Positions 32,917-33,232 of a stretch of 33,232 nt of DNA are shown here, one piece after another (position 1 is the stretch's first letter; the number at the start of each line of letters is the position of its first letter). The translations under genes and the position numbers were made by a program. The notes under the pieces were generated by a model that saw only the letters and a program-made list of their open reading frames with translations, was not told where the DNA came from and ran no database searches. Source of the stretch: Acidobacteriota bacterium (GTDB taxonomy: Bacteria; Acidobacteriota; Terriglobia; Versatilivoradales; Versatilivoraceae); the NCBI GenBank assembly GCA_022616615.1, contig JAKEER010000185.1, positions 1-33,232 on the forward strand, written 5' to 3'.

Positions 32917-33232
32917 CTAGGCAGTGGAACGCTGAGTGGCCTGGGTGCCATCGTGAACGCAGTACTTTCCGCCCTTGTAGATGGCTGCTGCCGCGATCTC
33001 CCGCTTTTTGTCGAGAGCGTAAAAACTCAAATTCGGCGGCTTTCCCCGGTAAAGGTCCACTACGCGCTGCAGGGCCTCCAGGCAAGCCTGCTGGGGCGAC
33101 CGGCCCTGACGCATCAGCTCCACGACTGTGTGCGTCCCTACCACTTGCAGATTGGCTTCTCCGTGGCCTGTGGACCCGCAGCTCCCACGTTATTATCGAC
33201 ATAAAGGCCGGCGCCAATAATAGGAGAATCGC
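32917..33232 (-). pseudogene. Glycosylasparaginase (N4-GlcNAc-asparaginase), 3' end, frameshifted
   Basis: At the window edge the minus strand reads DSPIIGAGLYVDNNVGAAG. After a one-base loss near 33173-33176 the adjacent frame continues STGHGEANLQVVGTHTVVEL, MRQGRSPQQACLEALQRVVD and YKGGKYCVHDGT to a TAG at 32919-32917. DSPIxGAGxYxDxxxGAAxxTGxGE is the signature of the beta-subunit of this Ntn hydrolase, which removes Asn-linked glycans from glycoasparagine. The N-terminal part and the autocleavage Thr lie outside the window. The shift breaks the enzyme before its C-terminal helix. Confidence 0.8.

Noticed and set aside
12781-33232. Right attachment site copy of the tRNA 3' end
   Set aside because: No second match to the T-arm/acceptor sequence was found by eye to the right of the tRNA.

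Overview
The window looks like an accessory, heavily rearranged stretch of a bacterial chromosome, most likely from the Acidobacteriota. That assignment is an inference. It rests on three remnants of TonB-dependent receptors (two of the Oar-like type common in that phylum), on interspersed intergenic repeats of the kind frequent in those genomes, on Uma2 and S23/four-helix-bundle genes, and on weak Shine-Dalgarno use. No 16S rRNA or other decisive marker is present.

Layout. 1-2230: edge of a broken transposase, then a four-helix-bundle (S23/IVP-type) gene sitting between two inverted minisatellite arrays, then aroA, whose stop codon is made by the repeat. 2231-7400: two receptor C-terminal remnants, each followed by an intrinsic terminator; a type VII toxin-antitoxin pair (mntA-hepT); a tandem GNAT acetyltransferase fused through a translated intergenic repeat; structured palindromic repeats; an Uma2 gene and a remnant of a second one. 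7409-12166: a D-Ala-D-Ala carboxypeptidase, a secreted protein, a membrane protein, and a PAS/sigma-54 activator broken by two small frameshifts.

12656-16300 is the left end of an integrative element beside an initiator tRNA gene: tyrosine integrase, AlpA-type excisionase, an AT-rich stretch with a 19-bp palindrome, an array of 22-bp-period direct repeats, and a multi-HTH DNA-binding protein. No right attachment site is visible.

16517-22811: receptor/PepSY debris, then a mercury locus (a classic 20-bp-spacer MerR promoter, merR, a thioredoxin-MerC fusion cut by an IS element with CTAG target duplication, and a small cysteine-rich thioredoxin). Beyond it are a secreted protein, a head-to-head junction of a truncated outer-membrane barrel gene and a truncated anion/arsenite-type permease, and a receiver-domain remnant. 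No merA is seen.

22909-30830: a BlaI-type repressor and an M56 metallopeptidase, followed by an RND metal-efflux operon. The same TACTA-N7-TAGTA operator lies before the repressor and before the pump. All three pump genes are damaged: two by single-base frameshifts, the third by truncation into an equally damaged hsdM gene. 30830-33232: unrecognised debris, a DUF433/DUF5615 toxin-antitoxin pair, an uncharacterised gene and the broken 3' end of a glycosylasparaginase gene.

Overall, regulators and toxin-antitoxin pairs are intact while many effector genes are broken by different lesion types (1-nt indels, a 10-bp duplication, an apparent 4-bp deletion, an IS insertion, fusion junctions). This points to real decay of an accessory region, although some single-base shifts could be assembly errors.
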